Shown piece after piece: positions 41,801 through 49,322 of a stretch of 64,000 nucleotides of DNA. The position numbers and the translations under genes were made by a program. Within the stretch, counting starts at the first letter, position 1; the number at the start of each line of letters is the position of its first letter. This DNA comes from Scortum barcoo (lineage: Eukaryota > Chordata > Actinopteri > Centrarchiformes > Terapontidae), in NCBI GenBank assembly GCA_023238725.1, contig CM041538.1:8740880-8804879 (forward strand), in the 5' to 3' direction. The notes below the pieces were generated by a model, which saw only the letters and a list, made by a program, of their open reading frames with translations, did not search any database and was not told the origin of the DNA.

Positions 41801-44041
41801 GGCAAAGTGTGATTAACAGAGACCGCAGTCCTACCAGGTCTCCACAGCCTCGTCGTCAGCACTTCACCAGAATCTTTGCGACATTAAAAACCATGGTTGG
41901 AGTAAAATTCACTTTCACTGTCACCTAGCTGGCAGCACAGGCCACAGATGTAAGAAAATCCAGGTTAAGAGGGAGGACGCAAAGTGGTGGATGAGAGGTG
42001 GAACGGCAGGCTGACCAGCTGCTGTAAACTCCCCTCTGATACGCCACTGTGAATAAGACCTTTTGAATCTCTTTCTCTCTCTTCAGGTAAACAGCGGTCA
42101 GAGCTCTCTGCTGGGCGATCCTCCTAAAGAAGTCAGACTGCCCTCCAACCCTTATCTGAACCTGGCCAGTGTAATGCCAGGGGTGGTTCTGCAAGGTGAG
42201 CACACAAACACACACCAACTGAAACACTTTTTATCGTATCTCATCTAATGTGCTGTATTAAGGTAGCTCTTTGAGTACTTCAATCAACAGGCAAAAGCAT
42301 CATCAATTCCTCTGTGTTGTACATTTATACATAGAAATTGAAGCAATCACGGCACTTGTATGAAGAATGATTACTTATTTTTTGTGCAGGAAACAGGTTA
42401 GGTAAGTTAGATAAGTTTCAAGTAGTAAGTAACAAGTAGTATTCCTTAGTTATTTTTCAGTGTTAACGGCTATGTGTGTATGATGACCCCCAATGTCATC
42501 TGACTCGTTGATCCTCCTCCCCTGTTCCCTCCGCTGCTGCTCAGGGTCAGTGGGGGCCAAAGCCCAGGGAGGGCAGCCCGGCTCCGGGGTGTACGGCACC
42601 TCGGTCGCTCCCGTCGTCTCCCAGGGCTCCGGCTCTTTCCCCCACAGCGCGGCAGCTACAACCACAGCCCCGTACAGCAACGATACCTCCACTGACTACA
42701 GCCAATACAACCAGGCCTACACACAGGTACGGCGGCACCTGAAAAAAAACACACACTGCACAGATATACATGTGAGGAAATGCACTGACAGACGGATGGA
42801 CGTGGGTGCGCTTGTTCAAAATCGTGTTAAGCATTGCTCGGCCTAAAATGTGAGAGAGAGAGAGGGACGGTGGCTGAATAAGTGATCGATGGATGGATAC
42901 ATAATGAGTGGATGGACGAGTGCAGCGGTGACAGAGCGAGCTGTAACTACAGGAGGCAGGGAGGTGGAGGAGATGAGAATGGGTACGGATATTTGGACAG
43001 ACAGAATGAGAGAGGATTTGGCAGAAAGCGCTCTGTCTTTCCATCTGTCCCCGCTCCCATCCTCTCTCTCTCAACACTCCACTCCAAACAAGTCATGAAT
43101 CCTCCCTGCTGGCACTTTGACTGCGTCTCTTCCTTTCTTCCTTTTCTTCTCTGTCACTCCGTTTCTCTTTCATGTCTGCTCTTCTCCTCGCCGTTTTGCC
43201 TCCTCCAGCAGCAAGTGACATATCTGATATTTGCAGCACGATACAAACCCAATTTTAAATGTTAATTACAATCTGCTCATCCAAACAAATGAATCACGAT
43301 TAGATAACCAATAAAACGGTCCCTTTAATTTGTCTGGAAAGACGAGACAAAGGAGAGGAACAGGGGAGAGCCTTCGGCAGGAACAATAGTTAATGAATGA
43401 CAAAGAAAGAGAGAGAAAGACGGGAAATAAAGAAGGAGGCAAGAAATCAGCAAAGACAAGAAAATTACTGAGCAAACATTCATCTGTCTGCTCCAGCTGC
43501 TCCTCACCTGATGTTTGCTGATGTGTGTGTGTGTGTGTGTGTTTGACATAGGAGGCCATGCAGCAGTGGTACCAGCATTACCAAGCAGCACAAGCTCACA
43601 CATACAGCACTGCTGCTCCACAGGAGAGCACCGCCACACAGACTACAGCAAGGAGCACACACAGGTAACACACACACATTTGTAACTGTGTGTGTGTGTG
43701 TGAAAAATGTCTCATCATTTTGAGTTGTTTTTTAAAAAAATTTATTTGTTTTATTGGTTGAAATTAATTTTTCTTGGGTTTTATGTTTCTGCACAAAAGA
43801 AAAGTACCACTGAAACTACAGAAAGTTCATTTTTATTTATTTTTTATTATGGATAAGGATTCATTTCTGGGTCTTTATTTGAATAAGAAAATAAAAACTA
43901 AATAAAAGTGCATTTCTCAAACAACCCTCTTGTCTTCAGGCTCCCCCCGTGTCGACCTATGGGGATTACAGTTCCTACATGCAGGCGGTCACTCAGTACT
44001 ACTCCCAGCCTGCAACAGCCAACCAGGCCTACGCCAGCAAG

Positions 44042-44077
<36 letters not shown>

Positions 44078-46049
44078 AACTCCAACCAAAACATAATTCT
44101 AACCAGAAAACCCCAGATGCAAAATGTTTCTCAAGGTCTGAACTCAAATCACACTGAGACACTCATACAGAGTCCGTGCATGCCAGGGAAAAAAGATTGA
44201 TACAAATGATGTTTTATTACTGTGAAGTCAGTTGTTTCCTCCAGTTGGTGAAGACACATTTTAATTGGAGGTTACAGAAATGAAGTTAGGAGGAGCACAG
44301 TATATTCACATTAAACAGGCAACCCAAGACTGACCGACACATCCCAGCAAAGGATGGCCAGCAGAGAGCACACTTTTCCCTTTGCAGATACAATAAGTAA
44401 CACTGATGGCTTTATTCAGACATGACAGCACATCCTTCAAGGGGACAAATGTATTAGTTTGGGACAATAAATGACTCCAGCATGTACTCCATTTTACACA
44501 AATTATCAGAACATTTGATCCATGATACCCGATGAGCTCCATGAAAAGCAGCTCTATAAAACTCAACTTGTCCTGCTGTGTAAATGATCCGGGCTGCAGC
44601 CCTCGGAGCAGTGTGCTGGTATTTACATGCAGTTTGTCTGCATGTTTATTTGGAGAGCCTGACTTCTCTCCAAGACACTGATACCCTGTTAGAGGGAACG
44701 CATCACTCTGCACCCAGCAGCTGATAGCAGACATCTCCACATACCCTGAGCAGCCAGGTCCAGGCTTATCTGCTGCTGCTTCTGAATGCTGTGTGTGTGT
44801 GTGTGTGTGTGGTATGTGTGTGAAGTGTTTGCTTGAAGACGGAGCTATGGATGTGTTTTTGTGGCAGGGTCACATTCTGCTCTACTGAGCTCACCACTGG
44901 GGGAGAAACTGATATCTTGGAGAAAATTATACGATGAGTTTGGGACATAAATTTTCTTCCCATCATTAAACTGACCTCAGCACATTTTGGCACGACGTAA
45001 CGTAACGTTTTGTTTGGGCTGGTTGCCCTTAGGACAAAAAAACAAAAACAAGTATGCAATGGATTAGCGATCCTGGTTGGTTGTGTCATCCGTAGACGTC
45101 AACAAATCTCATAATTGTTAACATGAATACATAAATGAAATGTAATGTAATGTGAATCTGTTTCTTTGTCAGATACTTGCAGTCAACCACCTGTTGTGTG
45201 TGTGTGTGTGTGTGTCTTCTAGGAGGTAGATGTGTGTAAGCCTCTAGGAGTCTCTCTTCACTTCACGCGGTCAGTAACGGCGCCGCCCCTCCACCGGCCG
45301 TCCTCCCAGCTGCTGCCGTGCTCCCAGCCTACAGCACCCTGCCTTTAATGCCAGGCTTCCTCGGCGCGCCGCACCCGGCAGCAGCCGCGCCAGGCCCCGT
45401 CACGCACGCACACACTGCCGCCACTGACTGGAACACCTACTACTATGTGAGCAGAGAAGATTCATACTGTTTTCTAACACTTGACACTTTTAGTACATCT
45501 GTTAGTGAAGCTGGAGAAAACACATTTTTCTCTTTCCCACCTTTTTCTTTTTTTTTCCAGTTTTGAAGTTGCAGTCTAGAATGAGCACGCTCAGTTCAGT
45601 CAGAGTCCAAACATTTCATATTACAGCTAACTGCTCTATTGTTTCCCCTGTGATGTCTGATATTAGAGGGCAGCATTGGTTGTTGACAGTGGGCAGCTCT
45701 TAGCTTGAACTGCTCACTATGGAAGTGAGAAAAAAAGAGATAAAAAATCCGGTGATCTATTTTCATGTGTTTATGACTTAAAAACAGGTGAAAAAACTGT
45801 TTTGTCAGCATGATCTCATTTCCTTAATTTTTCTTACATTTGTGAAACAAAATGTTTTGCCAGTTTGAAAAATAAACATTTCAGGCTCATTTTTAGTGTT
45901 TATTGTTGTAATTCTGATTTTGGCCACAAGAGGCTATCTCATGTCCTAAACAGAACTGAAAGCATTCATGTTTTTTTCCATGCACTCTGAACACAAGCCA
46001 CATACTGCATGTTGTGCATTAGCACATCATATGACATTACTGTAATGTC

Positions 46050-46081
<32 letters not shown>

Positions 46082-47188
46082 GAGGCAAACTTTTTTCCCC
46101 ACCTGATTTACATATAAAAAATTAAGGAACTTAAAAAGATCATGCTAGCAAAATGTTTTTCACCTGTTCTTAAGTCATAAACAGGAATGAAAACTATTTA
46201 GATCAGAGTGTTTTTTTTTTTCTCACTTGCCTCTCTGGGCTTCCATAGCTTACACCTTCACCACATACAGCAGCTGGAGGCAAGAGGTCGCAAGCACACA
46301 TCGTTTTGTTTCCAGGAGCCACAAGCCGCTAAGTTTAGGAACCACTGCTGCAGATTATGGAGATAATCCATCTGTGTATCGTGTTAACTGCTTGGTGTGG
46401 CTTTTTTATTATTTGGCAATAGAGCTACAGTACAGCCTCATAGTTTAAGGATGTGAAATCAATTGAGAGAGGAAGAACAGAGACAGAGTGCGATGAGGAG
46501 AGCAGACAGGATCCAGACGCCTGAGCTAAGCCTTGTCTCTAGAAAGATTTACATTTGTTTGTGCAGACAGCCTCTGTGGCCCTCTCTCAGTGGAGACCTT
46601 TAGACAGTTAGACCTAAAACACACACACAAACACAGGATGTTTGCATTTTTGTCAAATTCCACAACTGGCCACATTTTCCTCCACTTTCTTTATAAGTTT
46701 ATCTTCAGTTTAAGGTGTCGATCAATGTAGTGATGACAACATCCTGCAGATTTAACTCTTACAGTAAGCATGAACTCAGTGTAGTGATGAACACAGACGT
46801 ACCAACCACAGTGTCTTGTGTAGGCACTTAAGAAGCAAAATAAATGTTTAGTACAATAGGCATTAATAGAATAACCTTAATCTGTATGAACAATTAATGA
46901 GACATATCATACAAAAAAAAAAGAAGTGACCTTATAAGTTGAAATGAAACTTAAGAAAGAAACTTATATTACACCAAATGTGAGGATAAATCTACCCTCT
47001 CTAACCCACCCCTCTCTTTTCATTCTCGCCTCCTCAGAACCAGACGAGGGGCCATAAGAGGGAGTACCCTCAGCTGGCGGTGCAGGAAGTGACGACGTCT
47101 GATGGCGCCTACATCGGGCAGCACTCCCAGGCTCCCACCTAGCCTGGGAGGGCAGTACGCTGACTACTTTAAGAGGAAGAGGCTCTAG
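16430..47188 (+). CDS. raver2: Ribonucleoprotein PTB-binding 2 (Raver2), partial, 14 exons
   Basis: Raver proteins are shuttling hnRNP-like proteins with three RNA recognition motifs. They bind polypyrimidine tract-binding protein (PTB) and modulate its splicing repression. Identity rests on near-exact blocks: [109 protein letters not shown] and NPYLNLASV, all closer to RAVER2 than RAVER1. Exons are 16430-16737, 17244-17408, 27558-27749, 33079-33199, 36698-36780, 36874-36972, 37694-37805, 40075-40430, 42087-42195, 42545-42726, 43552-43664, 43940-44041, 45223-45446 and 47038-47188. Phases agree through exon 10; exons 11, 13 and 14 each show a one-base frame problem. The start codon and most of RRM1 are missing. 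Convergent jak1 downstream supports the raver2 call. Confidence 0.95.
17244..17408 (+). CDS. raver2: raver2 exon: end of RRM2, start of RRM3
   Basis: This exon encodes 55 residues in phase 0, from [15 protein letters not shown] through [12 protein letters not shown] (RNP2 of RRM3) to KPVFCQ. The donor GTGAGT is followed at once by GTGTATTTCAG and a short TG run. It is separated from the previous exon by a 506-bp intron. Confidence 0.97.
17866..17903. repeat. (CA)n microsatellite
   Basis: About 19 uninterrupted CA units. Confidence 0.95.
19971..20019. repeat. (GGGA)n-type repeat with GGTA/GGCA variants
   Basis: Tandem GGGAGGGA units are interrupted by AGGTA and GGCA. They lie in a wider purine-rich region (about 19790-20040) that repeats the theme AATGTCA-(A/G)CC-TATTAGAGAG-GGA. 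Confidence 0.9.
21830..21851. repeat. (CA)n microsatellite
   Basis: About 11 CA units. Confidence 0.95.
23881..23954. repeat. (CCAT)n array, about 18 copies
   Basis: Uninterrupted tetranucleotide array on the plus strand, with a pyrimidine-rich flank on the left. In fish, such arrays often sit at the end of dispersed repeats, but no body of one is obvious beside it. Confidence 0.97.
24125..24149. repeat. (GGGA)n microsatellite
   Basis: About six GGGA units, 20 bp before a perfect hairpin. Confidence 0.9.
24170..24201. repeat. Perfect inverted repeat (hairpin), intronic
   Basis: The left arm GAGCGCTGATG and right arm CATCAGCGCTC are exact reverse complements around an 8-nt spacer (24182-24189). 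A T-A pair extends the stem to 12 bp. It lies within the long raver2 intron, so it would be transcribed. Confidence 0.9.
25885..25898. promoter_or_regulatory. RFX-type X-box, GTCACC-AT-GGCAAC
   Basis: An exact match to the X-box consensus GTNRCC, 0-3 nt, RGYAAC. RFX factors bind such sites in ciliary and MHC-II genes. A single site has no proven role here. Confidence 0.4.
26551..26755 (+). mobile_element. Degenerate teleost dispersed repeat with CCATCC end
   Basis: It begins CCATCCATCCATTATCTGTA, continues GCTAATCTTGTTCAGGGG, GGACTGGTCACCAGTTTATC and ACAGGACTGACACA, then CACATTGACACCTGCGGGCA and GTTTAAAGACTACAG. I recognise this order from an abundant fish interspersed repeat. It is diverged, carries no coding capacity, and the right edge is unclear. 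I do not assign a family. Confidence 0.75.
27558..27749 (+). CDS. raver2: raver2 exon: second half of RRM3
   Basis: This exon encodes 64 residues in phase 0: [17 protein letters not shown] (RNP1 of RRM3), then [36 protein letters not shown] and GM. The donor is GTGAGT at 27750. Joining GM to [13 protein letters not shown] of the next exon gives the same length as human RAVER2, which supports this donor over GTATGG at 27745. Confidence 0.97.
28018..28070. repeat. (TTA)n(GTA)n compound repeat
   Basis: ATT/TTA units turn into about seven AGT units without interruption. Confidence 0.95.
28625..28653. repeat. (CA)n microsatellite
   Basis: About 14 CA units. Confidence 0.95.
28889..28930. repeat. 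(TG)n microsatellite
   Basis: About 21 uninterrupted TG units, 236 bp after the CA run at 28625-28653. The opposite orientation would let the transcript fold between them. Confidence 0.95.
32092..32119. repeat. (CA)n microsatellite
   Basis: About 14 CA units. Confidence 0.95.
32830..32862. repeat. (CT)n microsatellite
   Basis: About 16 CT units. As RNA it is a dense run of UCUCU, the core PTB-binding motif, about 220 nt before a raver2 exon. Confidence 0.95.
33079..33199 (+). CDS. raver2: raver2 exon: start of the Leu-rich linker after RRM3
   Basis: Acceptor TTCTGCAG. The exon reads [18 protein letters not shown], then [20 protein letters not shown], matching the human segment around KGLLPEPN and NNPAMLQVLLQP. 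It ends with one base of a Gly codon (phase 1). The donor is GTATGA. Confidence 0.95.
33200..36697 (+). other. raver2: raver2 intron, about 3.5 kb
   Basis: No exon was found. The intron has a TG run (about 34604-34620) and a non-repetitive, slightly GC-richer block with several homeodomain-like TAAT words (about 34190-34440). The rest is AT-rich. Confidence 0.85.
36698..36780 (+). CDS. raver2: raver2 exon: Leu-rich middle
   Basis: Two bases complete the split Gly codon. The exon then reads [20 protein letters not shown] and TLGKAHQ, matching the human region that ends LSKAHQ. The donor GTCACA departs from the usual GTRAGT. The following intron is only 93 bp. Confidence 0.93.
36781..36873 (+). 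other. raver2: Very short raver2 intron (93 bp) with weak donor
   Basis: The donor is GTCACA and the acceptor CTTTACTTTGCAG. The length is near the lower end for vertebrate introns. It contains in-frame stop codons, so retention would truncate the protein. Confidence 0.9.
36874..36972 (+). CDS. raver2: raver2 exon: AQQQLL segment
   Basis: 33 codons in phase 0. It reads [33 protein letters not shown], aligned with human GNTSNLFLQNLSHLPLAQQQ. The donor GTAAGA is followed within 10 nt by a TG run. Confidence 0.95.
37694..37805 (+). CDS. raver2: raver2 exon with two PRI-like motifs
   Basis: Phase 0 start, phase 1 end. It encodes [19 protein letters not shown], then [22 protein letters not shown] fits the PTB RRM2-interacting pattern [S/G][I/L]LGxxP and aligns with human GLLGEPP. 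SLLGDPS is a near match lacking the final Pro and has no obvious human counterpart. Confidence 0.94.
37806..40074 (+). other. raver2: raver2 intron with an extreme pyrimidine tract at its 3' end
   Basis: The first 1.6 kb is ordinary AT-rich sequence with TG-rich words (38890-39230). From about 39450 to the acceptor at 40074 the sequence is overwhelmingly C and T. Confidence 0.9.
39450..40073 (+). promoter_or_regulatory. raver2: About 620-nt polypyrimidine tract before a raver2 exon
   Basis: The tract is made of CTTT, TTCC, TCTTT and CCTTTTC words, with only scattered purines, and runs up to the acceptor CTCACAG. It is far longer than a normal polypyrimidine tract. Because stop codons need purines, it is open in several frames without being coding. 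As RNA it carries dozens of UCUU/CUUUC words of the PTB type. A splicing role is inference. Confidence 0.6.
40075..40430 (+). CDS. raver2: raver2 exon: Ser/Gly/Pro-rich region
   Basis: This is the largest internal exon. Two bases complete a Glu codon, then 118 codons follow: [37 protein letters not shown], a run of ten Ser (codons 40218-40247), [20 protein letters not shown] and ending DGCALAGM. The [13 protein letters not shown] block matches human TVTAGMGMLPFF in position. The composition is disordered. The donor GTGAGC is followed by a CA repeat at about 40441-40469. Confidence 0.93.
40729..40770. repeat. Inverted repeat with GCCGGC core
   Basis: The left arm TCATTTCCAGCCGGC (40729-40743) pairs with the right arm GCCGGCTGAAATGA (40757-40770). 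One C is bulged and the loop is 13 nt. It lies in a raver2 intron. Confidence 0.85.
40926..41035. mobile_element. MITE-like palindromic element, 110 bp
   Basis: The left arm 40926-40954 starts CAGACGGAGTGACAAATT and ends AAAGGAAAAAC. The right arm 41008-41035 starts GTTTTTCCCTTAATT and ends CACCCGTCTG. The arms are reverse complements apart from two or three differences, over about 28 bp, around a 53-nt centre with no coding capacity. This is the layout of a short non-autonomous DNA transposon. I see no clear target-site duplication and cannot name the family. Confidence 0.65.
42087..42195 (+). CDS. raver2: raver2 exon: main PRI motif, [12 protein letters not shown]
   Basis: It encodes [20 protein letters not shown] and [16 protein letters not shown], nearly identical to human [33 protein letters not shown] is a full match to the PTB RRM2-interacting consensus. 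It ends in phase 1, with donor GTGAGC followed by ACACAAACACACAC. Confidence 0.97.
42545..42726 (+). CDS. raver2: raver2 exon: Gly/Ser-rich then Tyr/Gln-rich
   Basis: Two bases complete a Gly codon, then 60 codons follow. They start [19 protein letters not shown] and end [15 protein letters not shown] in phase 0. The donor is GTACGG. This is the start of a Tyr/Gln-rich tail that I do not find in human RAVER2. Confidence 0.9.
43552..43664 (+). CDS. raver2: raver2 exon: Tyr/Gln-rich, with internal frame break
   Basis: From the phase 0 start it reads [19 protein letters not shown] and on to ESTAT. In that frame the exon ends in phase 2, which would put the next exon out of frame. In another frame its last part reads TDYSKEHTQ and ends in phase 0, which joins perfectly to [13 protein letters not shown] missing base near 43631-43640 explains both. 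The acceptor is a TG run followed by TTTGACATAG; the donor GTAACA is followed by a CA run. Confidence 0.8.
43940..44041 (+). CDS. raver2: raver2 exon: Tyr-rich, GDYSSYMQ segment
   Basis: It encodes 34 codons, [45 protein letters not shown] aligns with human PPFGDYAQVSS, which fixes the frame. The donor GTACAC runs directly into about 16 CA units. Confidence 0.85.
44042..45222 (+). other. raver2: raver2 intron, about 1.2 kb
   Basis: CA runs at the donor (44044-44075) and TG runs at 44790-44811 and just before the acceptor (45195-45215) flank ordinary sequence. A 144-codon open frame on the minus strand (44306-44740) resembles no family I know. Confidence 0.8.
44044..44075. repeat. (CA)n microsatellite at a splice donor
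   Basis: The run begins inside the donor GTACAC of the GDYSSYMQ exon. CA-repeat RNA is a known hnRNP L target. Confidence 0.95.
45223..45446 (+). CDS. raver2: raver2 exon: Pro/Ala-rich, with frame conflict
   Basis: The end is clear: [16 protein letters not shown], an Ala-rich stretch, then TDWNTYYY in phase 0 before GTGAGC, which joins in frame to [10 protein letters not shown]. That frame meets a stop at 45238. The good acceptor TCTTCTAG (45215-45222), entered in phase 0 from the previous exon, opens as [10 protein letters not shown] but stops at 45340-45350. A second AG at 45246-45247 is weaker and also puts the sequence out of frame. One missing base between about 45248 and 45285 would reconcile the two halves. 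The exact 5' boundary is uncertain. Confidence 0.7.
45447..47037 (+). other. raver2: raver2 last intron, about 1.6 kb
   Basis: AT-rich with a poly-T run (46055-46079). No exon was found. Confidence 0.8.
47038..47188 (+). CDS. raver2: raver2 terminal coding exon, with frame break before the conserved C-terminus
   Basis: The acceptor is TCCTCAG. The exon reads [15 protein letters not shown], then [13 protein letters not shown] and stops at 47140-47142. In the +1 frame the sequence goes on directly as [14 protein letters not shown] with a stop at 47186-47188. Raver proteins end with this block (human RAVER1 [21 protein letters not shown]-like, RAVER2 QHSQGTGAYYMETYLKKKRVY-like). The simplest reading is one surplus base between 47131 and 47143. 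If the sequence is correct, the protein loses its basic C-terminal end. Confidence 0.9.
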
Positions 47189-47953
47189 TATGAACCAAAC
47201 CGCCTTAAAGCCTAAAGCTTATGGAGGGAGGCACACACACAGACACACACAGACACACACACAGCGTCTGCTGGATGTCACAGCTCCCTCCAGTGGCCTT
47301 TCTGTGGCGGCCTTGTTGCATCCCTATAGTAGGTATTGAGTTTAATAGAATTTGGGGTTGCGCATGGCTTAAGTGAAAGTAAGCCATAGTGCTCTTTGAT
47401 TCTGGCACTTATGAACACATACACACACACACACACACACAAACATGGTGTTGCTTTTGTCCTGTTCAAGCCTTAACTCTTAAACTGTTGTTTCTCAGTG
47501 TGTTAACTGTACTTAGCTAATATTATCTTGTACATTTTTTCTAATATAATGTAAACTAAAGTATACTGTATCTGTACGTATAAGCTGCTTTTGTATTTGC
47601 AGCCAGGCGACCCGTCTGCCTGCTCAAACTGTCTTAGGACTGGTCTTACAGTCAGGTGTCTCCCTCTCTGTCTCTTTTCAAAAGAAAAAAAAAGGTGTCT
47701 GTTGTTGCACACTCATGCTTTGATTAGTCAGTCGAACTGACATCTGTTTGTTCCCGCTCCAGTGTCTTTTCTCTTTTCCTTTTATTGCCCAGGTTCCTCT
47801 TTTAAACCCCACCCCACCCCCGCGGATATTTAGAGTGTGTGTGTGTGTATATATATGTGTGTGCGCGTGTGTGTTTATGCGTGTCAATGTGCTCTTTCTG
47901 TAGGAAGTGTCAGCCATTTCAATCCCAAGGTTTGGGAGCACATCAGGAAACAA

Positions 47954-48058
47954 AATAAAAAGGGCCAGAAACCAATCAAAGCCCTTAATTGTGGTGACTT
48001 ACAATAGCTTCCCTCAAATGAATGGACCTTTCTTATAAAGACTGGATGGAAAAATAAA
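47954..48058 (+). terminator. raver2: Proximal poly(A) signals for raver2
   Basis: AATAAA occurs at 47954-47959 and 48053-48058. The second is followed by GCTGGTGTAAATACAGTGTGTAAT, a GT-rich downstream context (written here as separate words GCTGGTGT and GTGTGTAAT). Confidence 0.5.
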
Positions 48059-48367
48059 AGGCTGGTGTAAATACAGTGTGTAATACAGAATATATAAAGC
48101 CATGCGTAACAGACAATATCATATATAAAGGACATCTCCCGGCTCCTTTTATGAGCGTATTGTGCTACATGAATGGAAAGAAAACATTTACTACATGTGT
48201 GATTTTTTTTTTATTTCAATCTATACTGTTATATATTTGTAATATAATATAATAGTATTCCAAGGCAATTCAAGTCATTTATTGATATTGAATCAAATTG
48301 TGTTGACTTTAATGTTGTTATCTGGTTTGGTTTTTAACATTTAAGCCAAATATTAGGGCACAGTCCT

Positions 48368-48406
48368 CTTCTTCTTCTTCTTCTTCTTCTTCTTCTTCTT
48401 CTTCTT
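48368..48406 (+). repeat. (CTT)13 array in raver2 3' region
   Basis: Thirteen perfect CTT units are followed by CATTCTTCTTTCTCTCTG. As RNA this is a continuous UCU run. Confidence 0.97.
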
Positions 48407-49283
48407 CATTCTTCTTTCTCTCTGTTGCAACACATTTGGGTGTTTTTGAGAGGATCTGCTGGGATGGTAACAGAGACTTTACTTCCATTTGAACATCAAA
48501 GTATCTATACTACATACAAGCAAAAAAAGGAAAGTATGTTGCAGTTTAATTTGCAGTGGAAATTTGAGTTATTGCATCATTTCCTATAAAAGAGTAAAGT
48601 ATGTCAGTTTATATGCATACTGACTGCAAAAAACAAACAGTTACAGTATAAAGATTAGTCTGTACTGTGTAAAACTGGTATGTAGTATGAAATTGGGACA
48701 CAGTCTTTATCATCAGCTTTTAGCATTTGACTGCTCATCACACACTACTATAACATGCCGCTGTGCATGTGTGTTTTCCGCACCTTCATTTTAAATTTTT
48801 AAGGGAAACCAGAGGAAAAGGCTAACTGTTAGTGTTAATCTTTGCAGAGCTGATTTCTTTCCAGCTGCTTGTACAAAGAAACAGAGAAATTTTATTCTTT
48901 GTGAAAAAAATTGGATGTTTTGTTTTGCTTGTTCTGCCATTTTTAATGAAGAGCAAAGGCTGTGAACTGAACTGAACTTCACATACAGAGGGTTTAATGT
49001 TCAGTACTAAGGCGAGGGCTTGGTATTTTAATCTTACAGCTTGGACATGAGGTTTGCTGCGTACGCAGGCCTCTTGTCTAACAAACCGGCAATAACTAAG
49101 GCTCCCACTGCTGTAGAGAGATGAATGTAAAATGTTTATTTTCTTGTGTAAACGCTTCGCCATACTCCTCCTATGTAACGGCTCACACACTCGGTAAAAG
49201 CTACTCTTTTTTTTCTTTTGTATTCTCGTCTTAACTTATCTGATCGTAAATTACATGGCAAAATCATGCCATGGCAACCACAG

Positions 49284-49287
<4 letters not shown>

Positions 49288-49320
<33 letters not shown>
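49288..49320. repeat. (CA)n microsatellite
   Basis: About 16 CA units. Confidence 0.95.

Positions 49321-49322
<2 letters not shown>

Larger units (their letters stand above)
40431..42086 (+). other. raver2: raver2 intron with two inverted-repeat structures
   Basis: The intron contains a CA run just after the donor, a GC-rich hairpin (40729-40770), and a palindromic MITE-like element (40926-41035). No exon was seen in the rest. Confidence 0.85.

Noticed and set aside
44306..44740. A 144-codon open frame on the minus strand in a raver2 intron
   Set aside because: No family resemblance or domain pattern is visible, and frames of this length occur by chance in 64 kb of six-frame translation.
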